Shown: positions 44,733 through 56,186, counted from the stretch's first letter. The stretch is 64,000 nucleotides of DNA from Gonatopus flavifemur (GCA_018340375.1 JAFFJZ010000030.1:1612001-1676000), one strand, 5' to 3'. Translations and numbers: made by a program. The notes: a model not told the origin generated them from the letters alone.

Positions 44733-45466
44733 CAGGGTGCGCGAGTATCAGTTTTTGTCGGGTTTATTGATGTGTTACCACAAAACTTTCCACGTTTTCC
44801 ATAACAATCGGATAGTTGGAGGAATACACCGAATCGGAGTCCGATGCTCCGTTTGGAACACCACTTGAGCTATAATATATCCTAGACAAGAACTGGGGAG
44901 AAGATATCGTGAGATGAAATATGATTCAATTCAATGCTGAAGCGTATTGGAGTTTGGTATTAAGTAGGGTTTACATGTTTTAAGGGGGTGAGTTCACTTC
45001 ATGAGTTGCATTTGGAAAAGTAAACAGATTTCATTTGAATCTGCAGGAAAGAAGTTATTTGGCGAATGATTCCTATTCAACATGTCAAAAAAAAGAGAGA
45101 GACAATTAAAAACGTATACATTTCTCTTCAAATTGTAGGAAATAGATAGGGTTTGTGAGGGAATTTTTCTGAGGAGAATTTATTTGAAAATCACAAGTCT
45201 TGTAAGGAAGAAAGGGAGGGGATTCATGCAGAAATTTATCTGATGGTTACTCAGTAGTAAATTCCGTAATTATTTTCCAAGAAGATGCAGATTTTGAGGG
45301 AAAATGAGATGGTAATGAACGTATAAAAAGTCGGGATCAACGGTTCAAAAGAAGTGAATATAACTGAAATAGATCTTCAGATAGGTATTTCATAGATGAC
45401 AAAATGTTATCTTTAGCTCGATTTTCACTTTTAATTTGTATTTTGAGGAAGATATTGAATCCTTGG

Positions 45467-45469
<3 letters not shown>
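44733..45469. other. No feature recognised
   Basis: AT-rich sequence preceding a TA microsatellite at 45470-45497. Confidence 0.5.
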
Positions 45470-45497
<28 letters not shown>

Positions 45498-46507
45498 GGG
45501 GCATTCCACGCCAAATCGTACAACGTTCTGCCTTTGCATCTCCGATTTTTTCTTAAATTTTTTATGTTATAGTACCCATTAAAAAAGACCTCCATAATTT
45601 TTTCCAATTTTTTGTGCCGAGCCGTTTTTGAGATATCAATTTTCGAGAAAAATCGCTCTTTTTTTCTCAAATATCTGTAACTTTGCGAAAAATGGGCCAA
45701 TCGGGACGTTTTTTTCTTTAATTTTCTTTTTTAAACATACTTTCAGGATATAAAATCAAAAAAAAATTCTAAATTATATTTCTATAAGATTTTCAAATTT
45801 GGACTTTAAAATGTTGATTTCCCAAAAACACGTAGCGATCGATTTTCTTGAAAATTTCTTCTGAAAAACTGTTACTTATTCCCCAACTTTTGAGCCTAGT
45901 CCCGTAATGGGCAATCGATGGGATCCTTTTTTTTATAAATTTGAAAAATTCTATGTTCAGTAAAGAAAATGTTTTTTTTTAATCTTCATTTTTAGACGCC
46001 TTTTTATGAAAAAGAAAACGGTGCGAAATTTGCTAAATGAACTTTCCATAAGATTTTCGAGCATGCAACGTTAGGATATGTTTTTTGAATCTTACACTTT
46101 TTATTCACTTACTTATGTCAAAAAATGTCTAACATCATGATATTTTACGTCAAAACTACTTTCGAGGATTATATGACACGTGATAATTATCAATTAGTTT
46201 ACAAATTGATTAAAAACAAAATTTATTCGAAAATAATATAATTACCATTGCTTTTCAAAAGTTGGCGCCTGTTAATATTATTGTTGACTTTTAACTGCGG
46301 TCGGTAAGAACAATACTGTTAGTATAGTTTACTTACTGAGTATCGTTTTTAGTTGTGACTTCATTCAGAACACGAATTTAGTGTTGTTTCCAACTACGTG
46401 TTAACAGTGTGTCGTGTAAATAACCCCTATTATTTACTTTAAATAAAAATTTGTGTAATATCACGATATATTTTTTTAAAAACAACTTGTTTTGAACTTT
46501 TGGACAG

Positions 46508-48461
46508 TATGCCAGTAATCAAAATTATCTACAAAATAAAGGCCAAAAAGTATGCGGTGAATTGAATACGTCTTTGGGAATATTAAAAGATACTGACGAC
46601 GAAACTAATTCGAATGACTCTCCGGAGATAATCGGAAAATTAAAGATTAAGTTTAACCATGCTGATACAACTCGATCTGAGAAAATTCAAATCCTGACAC
46701 TCTTGCCTGAAACATGGAGCCTATTTAGTGTATGTAATATAATGGGTTGTACAAAATACATGGCGTCTTTAGCTAAAAGACTCCGTGAAGAAAAGGGAAT
46801 CCTTCCAACACCAAATGTGAAATTAGGTAGAGAAAATTTTTTTATAAAAACAACGTACTAGTTATTCATTCAGTAAAGTTAAATTACATTTTCTAATATC
46901 TAGGCCGCCCGTTATCAAGTGATATTAAGTCTCGAATTGTGGACTTCTATATTGACGATGGAATCAGCGTGAATATGCCTGGAATCAAAGATTATCTTTC
47001 TATCAGGAATAATGAGGGGAATCGTGAACATGTCCAGAAACGACTTATTCTATCTAATTTGCGCGAGTTATATGAACTTTTCAAAGAACGACATTCTGAT
47101 CATAGAGTTGATTTCTCTAAATTTGAATCATTACGCCCTCAACATTGTGTACTTGCACGTTCTAGTGGAACGCACACTATTTGCGTTTGTTCTATGCACC
47201 AAAATATCAAGCTCATGATGTTAGGTAAGTGTGGGTCAACTTGATCTTCATCTAACCATTAATATGATCTTTCTTTGTTGCAGAAAGTAATTTAGCAAAT
47301 TTCACAAGCCAATGTGAAACATCATTGCAACATTATGATGATTGCTTGAAAATGATTATGTGCCAAGAACCAACTTCTGATTGTTATTTTAACAATTGTG
47401 ATGAGTGTCCAGGAATACAAATTCCTAAGGATTTATTACTTGATATCCTGAATGAAAACGAAAGTGATAAATTAACTTATAAGAATTGGATTTCAGAGCC
47501 TCGGACGTGTATGGAAACATTCGTGAAAAGCTCAACAGATTTTGTGGATACTTTTTGTGAAAACTTACCCACACGGAAAAAAAGATGATGTTGGATTTAC
47601 AACATTTCGTTCGATCACCATAGAAACCCCTAATGTTTCTATGGTGATCGAACGAAACATTGTAAATCCAACATCATCTTTTTTTCCGTGCACTCTTTTG
47701 CCACGTCATTTTATAGCGAAAGAACAAGCAAGCTATTCAAGATCGCTAAAAGAATCATGAGGACAGAATGAGTACATTGTGATTTCTGATTTTTCCGAAG
47801 ATTATGCCTTTGTTATTCAAAATGCTGCATCTGGATTTCATCGGAATAACGATCAGGCAACGATTTATCCAGTTGTAATTTATCACAAACAAGACAATGT
47901 ACTCCTTCACAAAAGCTTAGTCATAATATCCGACTGTTTATCTCATGACATGAATTTACAAGGGTTACAACTGAGTTCATCAAAGAATTATCCAATGAAG
48001 CTGAAAAAGTTATCTACTTTTCTGATGAAGCGCCTCAGCAATTTGAAAACTACAAGAATTCTGTGGACATAAATTACCACAAAGCAGACTTTGGCTTGGA
48101 AGTCGAATGGCATTATTTTGCAACAGCCCACGGCAAAGGGCCTCGTGATGGAGTAGGAGGAACCGTCAAAAGAATCGCTGCACGCGCAAGTTTTCAACTT
48201 CCGTATAATGAACAAATTTCGACACCTCAAGAATTGTATGACTGGGCGGTAAAACCGAATTCTTTGCCAAATATTTGTATTCGGTTCTTTTCTACCAACC
48301 ATTACATTCAAGCCAAAGAATTTTTGGACAAACGTTACCTGAGAGCTAAAACGATAACAGGTACACAAAAATATCATTGTGTCATACCTGACGGGAAAGA
48401 CACTTTGAAATTCAAAGAATTTTCGTTTTCTTCGAAGTCGCAAACGCATTTAAACGTGTAA
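46508..48461 (+). pseudogene. Spliced DDE-like transposase of the long-TIR element, decayed
   Basis: Exon from about 46508, with SEKIQILTLLPETWS and KGILPTPNVKLG, to a donor after TTAG at about 46827 and acceptor TTCTAATATCTAG near 46903. The next exon (SSDIKSRIVDFYIDDGISVN) ends at donor GTAAGTGTGG at 47225. The third exon from about 47284 carries YFNNCDECPGIQIP, then is cut by a palindrome at 47572-47690. After it come VISDFSEDYAFVIQNAASGF, IYFSDEAPQQFENYKN and WHYFATAHGKGPRDGVGGTV, ending at 48461. The Asp in VISDFSED and in YFSDEAP are candidate catalytic residues. Defects: the inserted palindrome, a TGA near 47757 and a frameshift near 47960. Family name unknown to me. Confidence 0.75.
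47572..47690. mobile_element. 119-bp palindromic MITE inside the transposase exon
   Basis: CACGGAAAAAAAGATGATGT and the inverse ACATCATCTTTTTTTCCGTG are perfect. The arms are 56 bp with two mismatches around a 7-bp loop. It interrupts a coding exon, so it inserted after the host transposon. It is of the ACACGG terminal group. Confidence 0.88.
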
Positions 48462-49377
48462 GAAAATGTTAATTGAATCAAAAATGTTATGTAATATAAT
48501 GCGTACTTTATTTGACCTATTTCTATTGCTTTTGATTAATTTGTAAACTAATTAATAATTATCACGTGTCATATAATCCTCGGAAGTAGTTTTGACGTAA
48601 AATATTATGATGTTAGACATTTTTTGACATAAACAAGTAAAACAAAAAATTGTAAGATTCATGAAACATATTCTAACGTTCCATGCTCGAAAATCTTATG
48701 GAAAGTTCGTTTAGAAGATGTCGCACCTTTTTTTCATAAAAAGGCGTCTAAAAATGAAGATTTAAAAAAAAACATTTTTCTTTACTGAACATAAAATTTT
48801 TTAAATTTATAAAAAAATGGATCCCATCGATTGCCCATTACGAGACTAGGCTTAAAAGTTGAAGAATAAGTGAGAGTTTTTTAGAAAAAAATTTTCAAGA
48901 AAATCGATCGCTACGTGTTTTTGGGAAATCAAGATTTTAAAGTCCAAATTTGAAAATCTTATAGATATATAATTTGAAATTTTTTTCTGATTTTATATCC
49001 TGAAAGGATGTTCAAAAACGAAAATTAAGAGAATAAACGTCCCGATTGGCCCATTTTTCGCAAAGTTACAGATATTTGAAACAAAAAGAGCGATTTTCTT
49101 CAAAAATTGATATCTCAAGAACGGCTCGGCAAAAAAATTGAAGAAAATTATGGAGGTCTTTTTCAATGGGTACTATAACATAAAAAATTTGAGAAAAAAT
49201 CGGAGATGCAAAGGCAGGACGTTGTCCGATTTGGCGTGGAATGCCCCATATATATGATGAATGTTCACAGAATCTTCATGTATATACATTCTATGATTAT
49301 GAAGAGTACACGTTAAGGATTTGAATATCATTTGGATATGAATTGAAAGGAAGTGATTATTGATTAAAAATCACCTT

Positions 49378-49638
49378 CGCTGTACCAAAGTTGATTCGAC
49401 AGTCAGTCAATGTGGTATGACGAAGCGCTGAACTGAATTTGCTCCCGTGTAATACCACGATGGTATGGCTCAGGAGCAAATAGGCCTCGACGTGCGTACT
49501 CGCGCTGCTCCCCACTACGCGCGTCGAGGCCTATTTGCTCCTGAGCCATACCATCGTGGTATTACACGGGAGCAAATTCAGTTCAGCGCTTCGTCATACC
49601 ACATTGACTGACTGTCGAATCAACGTTGGTACACAGCG
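49378..49638. mobile_element. Near-perfect 260-bp palindrome, arms about 115-120 bp
   Basis: The left arm (TTGATTCGACAGTCAGTCAA ... GGAGCAAATAGGCCTCGACG) and the right arm are inverted copies with almost no differences. The loop is about 25 bp (CTCGCGCTGCTCCCCACTAC region). It is less AT-rich than its surroundings. A TSD is not clear. A transcript would form a long double-stranded hairpin. Confidence 0.88.
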
Positions 49639-49884
49639 GCACTACGCTCGTATGTGGGCAGCCAAGCTACTATAGTGCGACGGGCTCACATACTACGGTA
49701 GCTTCAGAGTTCTTTCCGTGTGTCATTGACGAATAATCAGATGGAATCCAACCAGACCTTTCAGTTGTTGTAATAATTAATGGAATTCACTGGAGTTTCG
49801 TTAATCGGATTAATTATTTTTTTCCAAGATGATTTTGATCCAAGCAAAGTTCATATACATTTTAAGGCTCTGCTACATTCATAC

Positions 49885-49960
49885 AACACCGTAGCCAAGA
49901 GGCAGGGAAGTCGGATCTTAGATCTCAAAAATCCAAGTTCGATTCCGAGGAAAATCGATT
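49885..49960 (+). repeat. tRNA-like SINE head with A and B boxes
   Basis: TAGCCAAGAGG at about 49892 matches the A-box consensus TRGYNNANNGG, and AGTTCGATTCC at about 49937 matches the B box GGTTCRANYCC. The spacing suits an internal pol III promoter. The cloverleaf is not intact, so I call it a SINE rather than a tRNA gene. Confidence 0.6.
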
Positions 49961-50001
49961 TTTTGTTTTTTCATTTAGAAATGTAACTTTTGTTGTCACA
50001 T

Positions 50002-50158
50002 TTTCAATGTTGTTTCCAACGTTGTTTTTAACGTTGTTTTCAACGTTGTTTTCTCCTCTCTCAAGGTGGGACCATTTTACCATGTTAAACAACGTTGTTT
50101 CCAACGTTGTTTTCAACCTAGTTTTCGACGTTGTTTCCAACGTTGTTTTCCACGTGGG
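50002..50158. repeat. Minisatellite of AACGTTGTTTTC units
   Basis: About eight imperfect 12-bp units (CAACGTTGTTTC/TTTTCAACGTTG) in two blocks, separated by about 45 bp of unrelated sequence at 50054-50090. Confidence 0.9.
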
Positions 50159-51649
50159 TTTTTCCCCCCGGTAAATACAAGCAATATGGAAAAATATATT
50201 ACATCAATGTATAAACATTATTAGAAGATGTTTCCCATTATTATATTGATCATAAAAGTAAAAGTTTCACTTTATCTAGATTACCTAGTTATCAAAGATA
50301 AATATTAACGTTAATTGAACTGGAATGAATTCCTTTGAAATAATCAAAAGTTTGAGATTGGTTCAAGTCTAGACTTCGAACAAAGCCATGGAATAACTTA
50401 TGCTGAACTTGGACTTTCATGAAATATAGATTATTAATATCTATAGAAAAAGTGTACTAAAGTGTACTGCAACGAGGTACCGTAGTGTAGAAATTCACAA
50501 AAAATATTGTAAGATGCGGCTTAAGGTACGCGAACGCGCCTTTAGATTATAGTGCGAAACGCACCCTGAAATGAGAATCGTCTAGAAGAAGACGAATGTG
50601 ACATAGCGAATGAGAAGGGAGGAATCGTTCTCACTCGTTTGGCGGCGCGCAACCAAAAAGGTTGAAAAAGAGAGAAGCCAGAAAAGTTTAGTAAACAAGC
50701 CAAAGAAGGAATTGCGTGGTTTCTAGTAATTTTTATATATCGTGGAAGCGGGAAAACTAAATATACGCATCGTGAATAGTGGAATTGCGTGGAATTAAGT
50801 ATCGGTGTTTTTCATCTTTGAATGGGAATGGCGGATGCCGCATCGATCTTTGAAAGGAAAACGTATCCGTATATTTTAGCTTAATCCGCGATTCGGATTG
50901 ATCGTCGTCCCCTAGGGACCTCTTTGAATAACCAGCGCGGACTTTGGTGTTAGTATTTTTTATAGAGATGCTCTCTCTTATAAGTTTTGATAAAGAATCG
51001 CCTAGTGAGCAAAGTTTGTGAACACGTGGTGAAAACGTGTAAAATAATCGTTACTGCGCATTTACCTCACGCTTGCCTTTTTGTCATCCTGAATATTTGA
51101 ACCAAGAATTAAATGAATGGAACAAGTGCCAATGAAATACTTGTGGTGATTTTCAATTTAAAAACCCAAGGCGCCGTGCCTTTGATAATTCCTGAGATTC
51201 TTTCAATATATTGATATACTCACGCGGCTGAAATGAAGTTCGGTTTCAATAATTTTAGAACGGTCTCCTTCGAAGATAAACACATGAACATACGCGGTGA
51301 AAATGGCCGTTAAAACAACCACCAGCGCTTGTGGCGTTCGCGCGAATCGAAAGCAGACGACTGATCGGTGCGGAATGATGAATGTCAGGGCTATGCTCCG
51401 AAATTGTATGTTCGTACCCCAGAGTATCGGTTTTTTCTCTTCTGCATAAATTTGGATGAAAATTGCGTGGACAAAAAGCTGAGATATCTTGAAGAAAAAT
51501 CCTATTGGCTTTCATCAAAAGAGGGTTTGATTTTGAAATATATAGGGAAATATCGAATTTTGGGAAAATGAGTTGCTCGCACGAGTATCTGATGTACGTT
51601 ACAAGTTGAAGTCTTGCAATGTGACCGGTTGCGGTTCGAGTAGTAGAGT
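50159..51649. other. Nonrepetitive stretch, 50.5-51.3 kb richer in G+C; candidate host noncoding exon or promoter
   Basis: From about 50510 to 51360 the sequence has more CG dinucleotides than the rest (GCGAACGCGCC, GGCGGCGCGC, GCCGCATCGATC) and no transposon signature. The longest start-to-stop frame I see is about 20 codons (ATGGCGGATGCCGCATC at 50828). It could be the 5' end of a host gene or a noncoding RNA; I see no splice evidence I trust. Confidence 0.3.
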
Positions 51650-51705
51650 CTCGACTTACACTTCAAAATACCCGCGTTCGATTCTTGGTAGAGTGAATTT
51701 TTTTT
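51650..51705 (+). repeat. Possible tRNA-derived SINE fragment
   Basis: CGTTCGATTCTTGG at about 51675 fits a B box, followed by a T-rich run. The A-box side (GAGTAGTAGAGTC) is weak. Confidence 0.35.
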
Positions 51706-51872
51706 TCAATTTTTTCCACATTCTGTTTACAAAATGAAATGTATGAATCATTCATCATCAGAAAATTGTTCTTTTCCTTGAATATTCGGAAATTATCGTG
51801 CCGTAGATAGAATAAGCAGCCAAATTTTTTCATCATTATCAGAAAATGATGCATTGAAAACTTCGACTCTAC

Positions 51873-51957
51873 CCAGACAACACAAGAGTTCTAAAAGAGT
51901 TTATAACGAATACAATGTATTCGTATGGAATTCTTTTAGAACTCTTGTGCTGTCTGG
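51873..51957. mobile_element. 85-bp hairpin MITE, CCAGACA / TGTCTGG termini
   Basis: CCCAGACAACACAAGAGTTC and the inverse GAACTCTTGTGCTGTCTGG pair with one mismatch. The arms extend to TCTAAAAGA / TCTTTTAGA; the centre is a GAATACAATGTATTC palindrome. Confidence 0.83.
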
Positions 51958-52520
51958 TTATTTCACCTATGACACGTCGATTGATGATAAATCAGAGTAC
52001 GACATTCACTGTTTGTAAATTCTCTCTTTGAATTGACACATGAAATTTCATACACTTATACTTCATATACTTCATACCTAAGCATCCACGCGAACTTCAT
52101 CTAGAAGTGAATCCCAAGCTTACTGATACGAAAGAGTATACAGCAGTGTGCAATATGAACGGCGCAGTCTTATTTCATTATCTGCTATATAACCGTGAAC
52201 CTTTCAAAACAGTGAAAGAAATAATGGACAGCGGTATTTGTATTCATTATCATTCGAACCTGTAAGTTTGAGCAAATATCTTGAAATTTTTACTATACAA
52301 CATTGTAGGAAACATTAAATAATGCATGAAATCTTCACACATAGATATTCCCACAAGGTTAATACGATGTTTTACTATACTTCCAGAGAAATTGCATGAT
52401 ATACTCCAGCATTAGTTCTGAGATTGATTGTACATTGTGCACTGTATATTTTTCACCATACGTCTAGGGAGAATTCTTGAATGCGTGTTGAATAATGTTT
52501 CACTTCGATCATTAAAAATT
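51958..52520. other. No feature recognised
   Basis: AT-rich. A terminus of the ACACGGAGAAAA type is present at 52634, but I did not find its partner in this stretch. Confidence 0.45.
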
Positions 52521-52639
52521 TCACAGGAATATGATCATAACTACGCGAAGAATATCAAGTATGCTCATAATCAAAGACTGTCCTTGAATTACTATCCAAG
52601 TATAGCAAAATATGAAAGAAAATTTTTCTCCGTGTAGAC

Positions 52640-53432
52640 TGGGCAAAATACCTTGTGTCTTCACTAATTCTTGAGTGAGTCGTACAAGATATTCAGATGT
52701 GTTGAATTCCTTGCTTATTCTACAACGAGACCAAGAATCAGGTAACAGACTGATAATTTCCACCTTTTCATCTTTACTGGCTATTTTACATCTTTCTTTG
52801 AGTGCATTCATGAGTTTTTCGTATTCATTCTCCAGTGCATTACGAGTATTAGGTGTATTTTGCTCCAATTCGTCACTAAAAGATTCTCCTAACTTCCTTT
52901 TGACAGCACTTGTGATTCTTTCAATTTTTTCAATTAATGCCACTTGTATTTTGTTTCTATTCAGTTTTATAATTTTATGTGCAGGACAAAGGTTTAATGA
53001 TTCACCAACTGCATCAACTAATCCTAAGGCATTGTTATCTACCAATTCGTGAGCCGGAAGGTTATATAAGGCATCAGCTTCTTCATATAATATTTCTTCA
53101 TTATCCTTATGGACAAATATTCTAGCGGCACAATTTGAACATAATGGTTTACCTGGAATTAAGTCACAGGCATGTTTGTTGGTTTGGACAAATGTTCTAA
53201 AAGAATTCTTCCTCAAACCATTCTTAACGATCTTGTTATGAACTTGTAACGAATCACAATACTTTTTTCCAAAAATATAGTGGAATTCAACAAGATATTT
53301 ATAACTGTGATAATGACAAACATCTATTTATTTCAATAAATTCCATCATTTCAATTATTTCCTTAGGCACATTCTGATAGTCTTCTTTGTGACACGGTTC
53401 ATCAGTAAAAATACCAACAAAACAATCCATGA
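52640..53432 (-). pseudogene. N-terminal half of a transposase related to the 45.5-kb long-TIR element
   Basis: Starts MDCFVGIFTDEPCHKEDYQN at 53432. A one-base frameshift near 53325 leads into YKYLVEFHYIFGKKYCDSLQ, then KPLCSNCAARIFVHKDN (possible zinc site) and EKVEIISLLPDSWSRCRISK ... VKTQGILP. The last part matches SEKIQILTLLPETWS ... EKGILP of the 45.5-kb element. The catalytic half is missing. The reading frame runs into an ACACGGAGAAAA repeat terminus near 52634. The 45.5-kb copy lacks this Cys-containing N-terminus, so the two loci complement each other. Confidence 0.7.
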
Positions 53433-54384
53433 TTCAAGCTAATAGAAATCAAAGTACAATACACGTAATTTCACTAAATAATATAGATGATTTCTATTAA
53501 AAAGTCATTTGATGTAACAGGCAAGTGAAAAGATGAAAGATTGATACATGAACCAACACATTATACGAGAAAATTCCGTATTTTCAATAAGTCAATGGAA
53601 TATGTCGTATTTGGAATTGACAAATAAGGACGTGTTACTTCAATAATCATATCAAACTGGAGATTAAAACAAAACTGTCTCGTTGAGTGCCGTTGTTATA
53701 AAAGTAACAAACCTTTAGTTTCTATTTTGTTTCGTGTTTATGAAACAAATGAAAATGAATGACGTATTTTCTGAGCGAGGAACATACAGAAATGGCATAC
53801 AACGTGAATATAGCTATTTAGATACACTGTCACAAAAATTAGTAAGTTTTTTTTCAATCAGTTCAGAATTCAGTTTTATATACATGCGCATGAGATTCAA
53901 TGTACAAAAAGATGAAACCGGCAGGTATAGTTTGATGTGGATATTTGGTTTGGTTGATAGATGATATTGATGAGGTACAATTTCATGTAAAATGTATATG
54001 AAACTCAATTCATGTACATATTTGAAATCAACTTCCAACATAAACATTAAAATTCATGCAGAGAGTTTCAACAGTGTACTATTTTTTTTGCAACAGGAAG
54101 AATATCAAGACAATTTAGCTAGACAAATTCTTTAAAATCACTATTTCAGCAAGATTCCTCCTCTGCGACTATGTGAGGGAATATCATAGAATTTGGAAGA
54201 CGGAACTTGTCCCCAAAGGAAAAACCCTAGAAAACAACATTTTTTATGTTTTGAGAGGGTAATTTGATGTGCTAAATAGGGAAAAAATGGGAAAAGAATG
54301 TTGGAGGCGTCACGTCCTCGAAAGATTGTGCATTTGCTAAAACAGATCCTCTGTGAGTCTGTATATTATGTTTATATATGTATC
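53433..54384. other. No gene recognised
   Basis: AT-rich. The 76-codon frames near 53734-54047 lie opposite each other and have no motifs. Confidence 0.45.
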
Positions 54385-54535
54385 CCTGCGGAAAATGCCA
54401 GATGAATTCGTATGAAAACCAGCAGATCCTGAGACAAAAACCGGACAGGGCCGGACAAGTACTTATACGACTCTGTCCAGTTATTGTCTCAAGATCTGTT
54501 GCTCTTCATCCGGATTTGGCTGATATTGCGTAGGG
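54385..54535. mobile_element. MITE-like inverted repeat (about 150 bp)
   Basis: CCCTGCGGAAAATGCCAGAT at the left and TTTGGCTGATATTGCGTAGGG at the right are loosely inverted. Inner pairs CAGATCCTGAGACAA / TTGTCTCAAGATCTG and CCGGACAGGGCCGGAC are stronger. Old copy. Confidence 0.55.
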
Positions 54536-55315
54536 TAGGCATGTTTATATTGAAGAAATATTGAAATTCATTGTCATTGCATTCCTCAGCTCCCATCAGC
54601 AAATTTCCGGAATTTTTCGCTGATAAGATGAATAAAATATGCTGACACAGTCTGATTTTCATTGCGGAAGTTCATGTGGATAAACGTGATTTTCAAGCCA
54701 ATTTTGAGGCCCCTGTATCTTCGAAGCCATTTCGATATCATTAATCAAAATATACCATAAGTTTCTAAGTCCCTTCTGAGGTATTCAGCTTCAAATTTTG
54801 CAGTTCTACGTTCAGTGGTCATTGGTGGCCTGCATAAAAAAAGGACGAACTTCTGAGATTTGACACTGCGACTGGAAGTAGTTCTACAAGATATCTATTC
54901 ATGGTGAAAATTACAGATCTGAGTCTTATTCCATTCTACTGAAATTTTGAGGTCAAAAATGGAAATTTTCGTAAGATAAGGTGTAGTTTTTGGAGTCAAT
55001 TTTGAACAATTTTTTACTAATTAGGAAGAATATATTCCTACCAGGATTTCACTCCGTTTCTTCCCGAATAAAATGGATTTTGAATTGTTCTGATATCTTC
55101 AAAACTTAGAAAGTTATGAGGTTTTTGTAAAGCACTATTTTGATTAAAACATGCTCGCAAGGGCTTCAAAAACGCGCGTGTACAAAAAGTCCAGAAGTTT
55201 CAAAATTTTTCAATCATTCATTTTGACTCTTGATATACTGGCGAATCAACTGACAATCTATGAAAAATTTTGAAAATATTGAGCGACCTACTCTGGATGA
55301 TTACACATGGATTGA
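54536..55315. other. No feature recognised
   Basis: AT-rich; nothing beyond short frames. Confidence 0.5.
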
Positions 55316-55885
55316 CCCACCTCATCCAAAGCGCCCGAAAGCACAAAAATCGGCTGGAAAGGTTATCGCCCCGGTATTTTGAAATGTGCGTGGTGTAATA
55401 TTCATTGACTATCTTGAGAATGGAAATATCATCAACAGTGAATATTATATCGCATTATTGGAGCGTGTGAAGGCCGAAATTGCAAAGAAAAGACCGCATA
55501 TGACAAAGAAAAAAATTTTATTCCATCAAGACAACGCACCATGTCACAAGGCAATCAAAACAATGGCAGAGCTACATGAATTGAACTTCAAATTGCTTCC
55601 ACATTCACCGTATTCGCCAAATTTGGCTCCCAGCGACTACTGGCTGTTCGCAGGTCTAAAAAGAATGCTCGCTGGTAAGAAATTTCGCTCGAATGAAGAG
55701 GTTATCGCTGAAACTGAGGCCTATCTTGAGGCAAAAGATAAATCGTTCTACAAAAATGGTATTGAAATATTAGAGCGGTGCTGGAATGATTGCATTGCTC
55801 TTGATGGAGATTACGTTGATAAATAAAGCTAATTTTGAACAAGAAACACCGTGTTTCCTTTGTTAGGTCCGGGACTTTTCAACTC
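55316..55885 (+). pseudogene. 3' half of an irritans-like mariner transposase
   Basis: The HTH half is missing. From 55316 the frame reads HPKRPKAQKSAGKV, then TGA at about 55379 (where mariners have Trp), then RGVIFIDYLENGN, FHQDNAPCHK and SPNLAPSDYWLF, ending DGDYVDK at 55826. The second and third catalytic Asp remain with 34 between; the first is lost. YSPD has become YSPN, a non-catalytic position. A 3' TIR-like GTTAGGTCCGGGACTTTTCA follows at 55862. Confidence 0.9.
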
Positions 55886-55892
55886 ATGTGTT

Positions 55893-56186
55893 ATGTCTAA
55901 AGATTCCAAAGAGCCTGCAACATTGATAACGCTATACAATGCTCTGGTTAGACCTGATTTGGGATATGCATCTCGGATTTGGTCACCTCAGCAGACTAAA
56001 TATTGTACACTTATTGAGAGAGTTCAGCATAAGTTCTTACGTTTTTTGGCTTATAAAAATCTCACTCCTATGCCTATGACCTGTCATGACTATGCACCAT
56101 TGATGAGATTATTGAATATGACCACTCGTGAAGATCATAGGTTGATCAATGATCTGTTTTTCATATTCAAAACCGTTAATCGATAA
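55893..56186 (+). pseudogene. C-terminal fragment of a LINE reverse transcriptase
   Basis: The frame contains LITLYNALVRPDLGYASRIW, then IERVQHKFLRFLAYK and a REDHRLINDLFFIFK segment, the thumb/C-terminal region of jockey-type RTs. It starts directly after the mariner 3' end. No catalytic block is present. Confidence 0.8.

Larger units (their letters stand above)
45498..49247 (+). mobile_element. 3.75-kb DNA transposon with TIRs of about 700 bp
   Basis: Termini GGGGCATTCCACGCCAAATC (45498) and the inverse ending GGAATGCCCC (49247). The arms stay alignable by eye to about 46215 on the left and 48530 on the right, so the TIRs are about 700 bp with roughly 90% identity. Flanks are TA-rich (ATAT on both sides), making the TSD ambiguous. 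The interior encodes one spliced, damaged transposase. Very long TIRs and a 4-bp AT-rich target recall Sola-type elements, but I cannot confirm that superfamily. Confidence 0.85.

Noticed and set aside
51873..51957. microRNA precursor
   Set aside because: The hairpin is fully paired end to end with MITE-like termini; expression data would be needed.
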